From contig JAHQRK010000008.1 of the NCBI GenBank assembly GCA_019828595.1, forward strand, positions 2,728,001 through 2,792,000: 64,000 bases of DNA, in the 5' to 3' direction. The translations under genes were made by a program, and so were the position numbers. The stretch is from Aphanomyces cochlioides (lineage: Eukaryota; Oomycota; Saprolegniomycetes; Saprolegniales; Verrucalvaceae). The notes below the pieces were generated by a model that was given only the letters and a program-made list of their open reading frames with translations, made no database searches and was not told where the DNA came from. How positions within the stretch are numbered: the stretch's first letter is position 1; the number at the start of each line of letters is the position of its first letter. Of the stretch, positions 58,383-64,000 are shown piece by piece.

Positions 58383-59835
58383 TTAAATGAGTTGTATTAA
58401 CCTTATTTTTGAGCAAAAGCCCTAATGACTTACTAATTTGCCTCGTACTGTATAAATAGAACTTGGAAAACAGAATATGGCAAAGTGGTCATTGAACAGG
58501 AGATGAAGTGAGTGAGCCGTTAGCTCACTCATGAAACGACGCTGTCAGGAATGATGTGTTGACGTAACCAGGGGTCCGAAGATAGATGCTTGAGCACATT
58601 GAATACCTTGGTGTATCCCTTCTTGAGAGGGAGATCAACCAGGAGCTGTTGTAGATGTAGCTTGATCAAAGAGGCAGCATGAATGGCAACTTCCATCGGA
58701 CTCTTCGCTGTGAGGTCGGGTCGAAAGGTGCGATCGGCACGTTGGAGCCATATTTGATAATACACGCAGGCTCGGACAATCGGCCAGATCTTCAGATAGC
58801 CACGGATGTAGTATCCATCGGACGGCTTGGGCGTCTCGTAGAACATTTCCAGACACGTGGACGGAAAGGAACACTCGAGCAGTCGCTGGATCGCCTTGAA
58901 GAAATACCAAACAGATTGACCATATCCACAAGAGAACAGGAAATGCTCGTACGTCTCATTGACACGACAGAAGACACACGTCGGCTTGGGGTCTTGGTAC
59001 TGAAACAGATATTGCATGGCGTTGGCGCGGAGAAGGGTCTTGAAAATGAACTCTCCATATCGAGGGAGAATGTGGTCGGGTTGGAGGAAGGCGGCAAGTT
59101 GGGTAAGGCGCTTGGGGTCTTCGTAAAAGTTGGATGGCAGGTTGAGATGCTTGGTAGGAAGAATGGACGAGCTGACAGCTGGAGAAGCTCTGATCTTAGC
59201 CGATTTCGAAGTCGCAAACGCCAACAAGATCGGACTCGAGTCAGGGTGAATCATCCAGTGCCATTCCATCCATTCAGAGCTTGGCGTCGGCAAGTGGAAC
59301 ACGGGAGCATCCTCTTCAGAAACAATCTCAAACAATCGTGATAACTTGGTCACCAAGATTGAGATCCATTGTTTCGTTGGAGGGACAAAATTGGCTTGGC
59401 GGCAGGCACGGTTGATTTTGTCAAACAAGATCGAAGCTGGCCAAACTCGCTGACACGGAGTCAACAAATGCGACAACTTCGTGATGTGAAGCGAAGCCAA
59501 TACATTGGCTTGGTCTTGCGTCGATGTAGAGCACTGATCGTATAGGTCTTCGAGTCCAGGCAGATACGAGTTGTGCCAAAGGGGAACATCCAAAGATGAG
59601 ATGTGATTTGGACAGCCGTACGGAGTCCAGCGGGATTCAAACCAGCTACTCAATAAGGCTTTCCATATTGGAGTGATATTGGGATTCTTGTACAGTTGTC
59701 TGATGAATGCAGAAGAGCCATTTGCCAAGAGGAGATCTCGGGGGGAACCCCATGGATGAAAAGCCTTCTCGAGGAGAGTATAGCCCGGCGTAATCCAGGC
59801 GGACATGGCAGACTTGCGGGGTGGGGTGGTGATGG
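58383..59835 (-). mobile_element. LINE copy J, 3' part (interrupted by copy K)
   Basis: Inserted in ORF2 of copy I after TGGGTTGTCATGAGGG. 3' UTR 58383-58528 then ORF2. Copy K interrupts at 59835 and J resumes at 60295 without loss. One 3' UTR variant (gcaaaagccc, others gcaaaggccc). Confidence 0.94.
58529..59835 (-). pseudogene. ORF2 of copy J, C-terminal part
   Basis: About 435 codons after the RT domain (ITTPPRKSAMSAWITPG to DSVVS, TGA), including the CX2CX7HX4C motif. Continues upstream at 60295-61284. Confidence 0.92.
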
Positions 59836-60278
59836 TTAAATGAGTTGTATTAACCTTATTTTTGAGCAAAGGCCCTAATGACTTACTAATTTGCCTCGTA
59901 CTGTATAAATAGAACTTGGAAAACAGAATATGGCAAAGTGGTCATTGAACAGGAGATGAAGTGAGTGAGCCGTTAGCTCACTCATGAAACGACGCTGTCA
60001 GGAATGGCGTGTTGACGTAACCAGGGGTCCGAAGATAGATGCTTGAGCACATTGAATACCTTGGTGTATCCCTTCTTGAGAGGGAGATCAACCAGGAGCT
60101 GTTGTAGATGTAGCTTGATCAAAGAGGCAGCATGAATGGCAACTTCCATCGGACTCTTCGCTGTGAGGTCGGGTCGAAAGGTGCGATCGGCACGTTGGAG
60201 CCATATTTGATAATACACGCAGGCTCGGACAATCGGCCAGATCTTCAGATAGCCACGGATGTAGTATCCATCGGACGG
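59836..60278 (-). mobile_element. LINE copy K, short 5'-truncated insertion
   Basis: A 443-bp insertion with the 3' UTR and last ~98 codons of ORF2, flanked by a 16-bp target duplication GGTGGGGTGGTGATGG at 59820-59835 and 60279-60294. The target is G-rich, so the exact left edge is uncertain by about two bases. Together with P and D it shows the usual truncation products. Confidence 0.95.
59982..60278 (-). pseudogene. ORF2 C-terminal fragment of copy K
   Basis: The last ~98 codons of ORF2 (PSDGYYIRGYLKIW to DSVVS). No catalytic residues or zinc motif remain. Confidence 0.92.
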
Positions 60279-60294
60279 GGTGGGGTGGTGATGG

Positions 60295-61284
60295 CTTGAA
60301 TGCATCTGATCATGACAGAGCGGTTGTGTTGTTGCCATAAAGCAAGTGCATGGTGCAGGCCTAAGCCACCGGACTTCTTCGGCATGAATATGATCTCCTT
60401 TTTGATCAAACGGAGGCCATGGACAGAGGAGGATGGGTTGATTTCTTCACCATGCATAAATTGAAGCATGGCCTTGTCGATCTTTTTGGCCAGGTCTTTG
60501 TCGGCAGGGACAAAAGCCAGTTGGTACCATAACACAGGCAGACATATGCTGTGCAGGATAGTGACTTTTCCGGCCATGGTTCGAGCCTTGTAGAGCCACA
60601 AAGACAAGCGAGCCACAAACTTCTCAAACACGTAATTGAAACGTGCCAATGGAGAAAGATTGGGCGCAACCAAGATACCAAGAGCCTTCACGGGACTGTC
60701 GGAAGTAACTTGTAGTGAGGCAAGGTTCCCATTCAACTGGCTGTAGGTCAGAATTTGGGTCTTGTCTACGTTGAGTCGGAAACCAGACTTGTCGCAAAAG
60801 GTTTGAACCAATGCAAGCTGCCGGTGGAGGCACGTCTCATTTGCCGCATAGAGTTGCGAGTCGTCGGCAAAGTAACTCCCAGTGTGGTAGCGATCCCCAC
60901 ACTTGATGCCATAGTTGGAGTGTTGCCGTAGGAGTTGGCACATCGGTTCTAAAGCGATCACAAACAGAAGTGGCGACAGTGGATCACCTTGCAACACACC
61001 GCGTGAGATGTGAACTGGCTTGGACAAGAAGCCGTTCACCAAGATGCGAGACTTGCGGCCCGAGTACAGTACGCGAACCATGTCAACAAAGGTTTCGGGA
61101 AAGCCATAGTGACGGAGGACGCGGAGCAAGTACGCGTGGTCCACGCGATCAAAAGCTTTCTCAAAGTCAAGCAGTGCCACCATCGAGGACGGACTGTGTA
61201 GTTTGATGTGGTGCAGCATGTCATCCAGTCGTGCAATATTGGTTTGGATATTGCTTCGACGGATAAAGCCTTGCTGGTCCCGGG
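60295..61284 (-). pseudogene. ORF2 of copy J, RT part
   Basis: About 330 codons of the RT domain, from DQQGFIRRSN through DFEKAFDRVD, LQGDPLSP and YFADD to the thumb region, continuing copy J beyond K. Broken at 61284 by a plus-strand LINE 5' end. With 58529-59835 it would make a continuous ORF2 C-terminal two thirds. Confidence 0.92.
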
Positions 61285-61322
61285 ACTTCCGAATTTGCCT
61301 CGTACCCCTCAAGTCAAGAAGA
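61285..61322 (+). mobile_element. 38-bp LINE 5'-end stub
   Basis: The first ~37 nt of the element (ACTTCCG to CAAGAAG, plus one A) inserted into copy J after CCTTGCTGGTCCCGGG (16 bp, beginning CC; one extra C relative to other copies). It is cut almost at once by copy L, which starts with the same 5' end. The rest of this element should lie beyond L. Confidence 0.85.
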
Positions 61323-62427
61323 ACTTCCGAATTTGCCTCGTACCCCTCAAGTCAAGAAGTTATCAAGTGCCGCCGCGCTCAAAATGTCCAACGCCAACAG
61401 CTGTTCCGAGCTCCGTGAGACCAACACTCACGGAGTCACCATCATTCCAGGTATTGTATCACCTCACCCACTTTCGTCGTCCAATCAGGATGGCGGAAGT
61501 GGTGTGAGTAATGTCTCTACACCTAACCCTAGGGCCGAAGTGGAGGTCGAGTTCGACCCCAACAGCGTCTCTGGAGACCAATCTGCGTCTCGCTCCACCA
61601 GCGCTTCACCTGGTGCTCCACTCGCCGGAGTTCCAGGGGGGGTCAACCTCAGTGGGTCAGTGGTTGACCCCCAGACCACTGTCGTTAACTTGTCTAGCGA
61701 AGCCCTCACTCAGGAGGGCGAACCACTGGGGCCTTGTGCCTGTGGTGGCTGCTTCCCTGGACTCCAATTGGAGTCGATCCCCAGTGAAGGCGGCGAGAAA
61801 ACGGGGTCCATGCCAGCCCTAGAGGCTACGAGGGCCCCCCCTATGGGCACACCCTGCGGTTCTGTCTACTTCCCCCCAGGGGCCTCTTCGGAGGGGCGGG
61901 GGCGGTATCCCGATTTGGGTTCTCGCCGGAGCAATGGTGTACCCCAGTCACCGTGCTGCGGGGATGGCATGGATTCCCCTTCTACCCCTGTCACTGGGGG
62001 TCTGGCCCCGGCCTTTCTCGTGACCAATGGGACTGAGCCAGCAGCCACCAACCGCGTCGCCCCCTGTGCTGAGCCTCCTAGAACGGGAGAGGAAGAAGAA
62101 AAATCTCAAGAGGACGTGGATATGGTCTCTGGAGACGCCGAGGGGAAGGATTCTACTGAAACCGAGGCCTTAACCGACGAGGGAAATACTCAAATTCACT
62201 CTGAGGTTGATGGGTCAGGCGACATTAACGGCCAAGCGAAGCCGTGTGATACTCCTGGAGAAGTTATTCAAGAGGAACAATCGACAAACAATGACAATGA
62301 CCAGTCAAATCAAGACATTGTCGACAAATCCGTTGCTCAAGGAAATGGCGCTGTTGATCCTCCTACCGCGGCAGACAAAATACAAGGCGATCAAGAGCAA
62401 CAAAACGCTGAAAAGGCCAATCCATGG
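61323..62427 (+). mobile_element. LINE copy L, plus strand, 5' part
   Basis: Complete 5' end at 61323, preceded by CCTCAAGTCAAGAAGA (16 bp beginning CC), which lies within the previous element's 5' end. Runs into ORF1 and is broken at 62427 by copy M. Confidence 0.92.
61384..62427 (+). pseudogene. ORF1 N-terminal part of copy L
   Basis: About 348 codons from ATG 61384, the low-complexity N-terminal region only, without frameshift, ending at EKANPW where copy M inserts. Confidence 0.92.
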
Positions 62428-64000
62428 TTAAATGAGTTGTATTAACCTTATTTTTGAGCAAAGGCCCTAATGACTTACTAATTTGCCTCGTACTGTATAA
62501 ATAGAACTTGGAAAACAGAATATGGCAAAGTGGTCATTGAACAGGAGATGAAGTGGTGAGCCGTCAGCTCACTCATGAAACGACACTGTCAGGAATGATG
62601 TGTTGACGTAACCAGGGGTCCGAAGATAGATGCTTGAGCACATTGAATACCTTGGTGTATCCCTTCTTGAGAGGGAGATCAACCAGGAGCTGTTGTAGAT
62701 GTAGCTTGATCAAAGAGGCAGCATGAATGGCAACTTCCATCGGACTCTTCGCTGTGAGGTCGGGTCGAAAGGTGCGATCGGCACGTTGGAGCCATATTTG
62801 ATAATACACGCAGGCTCGGACAATCGGCCAGATCTTCAGATAGCCACGGATGTAGTATCCATCGGACGGCTTGGGCGTCTCGTAGAACATTTCCAGACAC
62901 GTGGACGGAAAGGAACACTCGAGCAGTCGCTGGATTGTCTTGAAGGAATACCAAACAGATTGACCATATCCACAAGAGAACAGGAAATGCTCGTACGTCT
63001 CATTGACACGACAGAAGACACACGTCGGCTTGGGGTCTTGGTACTGAAACAGATATTGCATGGCGTTGGCGCGGAGAAGGGTCTTGAAAATGAACTCTCC
63101 ATATCGAGGGAGAATGTGGTCGGGTTGGAGGAAGGCGGCAAGTTGGGTAAGGCGCTTGGGGTCTTCGTAAAAGTTGGATGGCAGGTTGAGATGCTTGGTA
63201 GGAAGGATGGACGAGCTGACAGCTGGAGAAGCTCTGATCTTAGCCGATTTCGAAGTCGCAAGCGCCAACAAGATCGGACTCGAGTCAGGGTGAATCATCC
63301 AGTGCCATTCCATCCATTCAGAGCTTGGCGTCGGCAAGTGGAACACGGGAGCATCCTCTTCAGAAACAATCTCAAACAATCGTGATAACTTGGTCACCAA
63401 GATTGAGATCCATTGTTTCGTTGGAGGGACAAAATTGGCTTGGCGGCAGGCACGGTTGATTTTGTCGAACAAGATCGAAGCTGGCCAAACTCGCTGACAC
63501 GGAGTCAACAAATGCGACAACTTCGTGATGTGAAGCGAAGCCAATACATTGGCTTGGTCTTGCGTCGATGTAGAGCACTGATCGTATAGGTCTTCGAGTC
63601 CAGGCAGATACGAGTTGTGCCAAAGGGGAACATCCAAAGATGAGATGTGATTTGGACAGCCGTACGGAGTCCAGCGGGATTCAAACCAGCTACTCAATAA
63701 GGCTTTCCACATTGGAGTGATATTGGGATTCTTGTACAGTTGTCTGATGAATGCAGAAGAGCCATTTGCCAAGAGGAGATCTCGGGGGGAACCCCATGGA
63801 TGAAAAGCCTTCTCGAGGAGAGTATAGCCCGGCGTAATCCAGGCAGACATGGCAGACTTGCGGGGTGGGGTGGTGATGGCTTGAATGCATCTGATCATGA
63901 CAGAGCGGTTGTGTTGTTGCCATAAAGCAAGTGCATGGTGCAGGCCTAAGCCACCGGACTTCTTCGGCATGAATAGGATCTCCTTTTTGATCAAACGGAG
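62428..64000 (-). mobile_element. LINE copy M, minus strand, runs off the window
   Basis: Inserted in ORF1 of copy L after AAAGGCCAATCCATGG. 3' UTR 62428-62572 then ORF2. As the innermost and latest insertion in this chain it may be complete beyond the window. Confidence 0.94.
62573..64000 (-). CDS. LINE ORF2 of copy M, partial at window edge
   Basis: An open frame of about 475 codons from the RT thumb (LIKKEILFMPKKSGG) through the CX2CX7HX4C motif to DSVVS and TGA, with no mutation seen. The RT catalytic core and endonuclease lie beyond 64000. Variants include LALATS and a SFLPS change. Confidence 0.92.
   Translation of the reverse strand, partial: LRLIKKEILFMPKKSGGLGLHHALALWQQHNRSVMIRCIQAITTPPRKSAMSAWITPGYTLLEKAFHPWGSPRDLLLANGSSAFIRQLYKNPNITPMWKALLSSWFESRWTPYGCPNHISSLDVPLWHNSYLPGLEDLYDQCSTSTQDQANVLASLHITKLSHLLTPCQRVWPASILFDKINRACRQANFVPPTKQWISILVTKLSRLFEIVSEEDAPVFHLPTPSSEWMEWHWMIHPDSSPILLALATSKSAKIRASPAVSSSILPTKHLNLPSNFYEDPKRLTQLAAFLQPDHILPRYGEFIFKTLLRANAMQYLFQYQDPKPTCVFCRVNETYEHFLFSCGYGQSVWYSFKTIQRLLECSFPSTCLEMFYETPKPSDGYYIRGYLKIWPIVRACVYYQIWLQRADRTFRPDLTAKSPMEVAIHAASLIKLHLQQLLVDLPLKKGYTKVFNVLKHLSSDPWLRQHIIPDSVVS

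Noticed and set aside
6390..64000. Bacterial group II intron or retron reverse transcriptase.
   Set aside because: The RT is accompanied by an APE endonuclease and a C-terminal CCHC motif, with target duplications and 5' truncation: LINE hallmarks. No intron structure or LTR is present.
1..64000. Host genes, tRNA or rRNA.
   Set aside because: All sequence outside the satellite is accounted for by parts of the one LINE; nothing else of appreciable length remains.

Overview
The window is repeat DNA from a eukaryotic genome. It holds a 183-bp satellite and a nest of many near-identical copies of one two-ORF, APE-type non-LTR (LINE) retrotransposon. I see no host gene, tRNA or rRNA. The organism cannot be named from this sequence. 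Compact intronless coding, roughly balanced base composition and the standard code fit a fungus or other microbial eukaryote. Published analogies are the pericentric Grem-LINE1 elements of Mucoromycota and the nested Zepp LINE clusters of green algae, so a (peri)centromeric block is a reasonable inference, not a demonstrated fact.

Layout. 1-16689 is satellite: direct orientation, with a 9.4-unit inverted segment at 11639-13366. It carries two LINE insertions (P 6390-6958; Q 8805 onward), and a third (B) starts at its right edge. 16690-43985 is LINE inside LINE, all minus strand: B 16690, C 20592, D 24582-30254 (inside C), a 1.7-kb tandem duplication over 28553-32609, and E 32610-39986, the only complete copy, 7377 bp with a 16-bp target-site duplication. 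The older host element then resumes to an orphan 5' end at 42754, followed by an ORF2 piece X. 43986-49786 holds two plus-strand copies (F, G). 49787-64000 is a chain of further insertions: H, I, J (with K inside it), a 38-bp 5' stub, L (plus) and M, which runs off the window.

The element in sense orientation: ~61-nt 5' UTR, ORF1 (1012 aa, no recognised family), a single TAA, a 78-nt pyrimidine-rich spacer that stays open in the same frame, ORF2 (1351 aa: APE endonuclease, reverse transcriptase, C-terminal CX2CX7HX4C), and a ~146-nt 3' UTR with no poly(A). It has a hairpin at the ORF2 stop, a hairpin at the extreme 3' end, and an inverted copy of its own first 21 nt (19/21 matches) in the 3' UTR. 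Ten of eleven 3' junctions abut GG. Where both sides are visible the target duplication is about 16 bp, and every plus-strand copy has CC exactly 16 bp before its 5' end. ORF1 should bind the RNA, ORF2 nick the target and reverse-transcribe. Intact reading frames seen are ORF1 of G and ORF2 of H; most other copies are truncated, interrupted or frameshifted.
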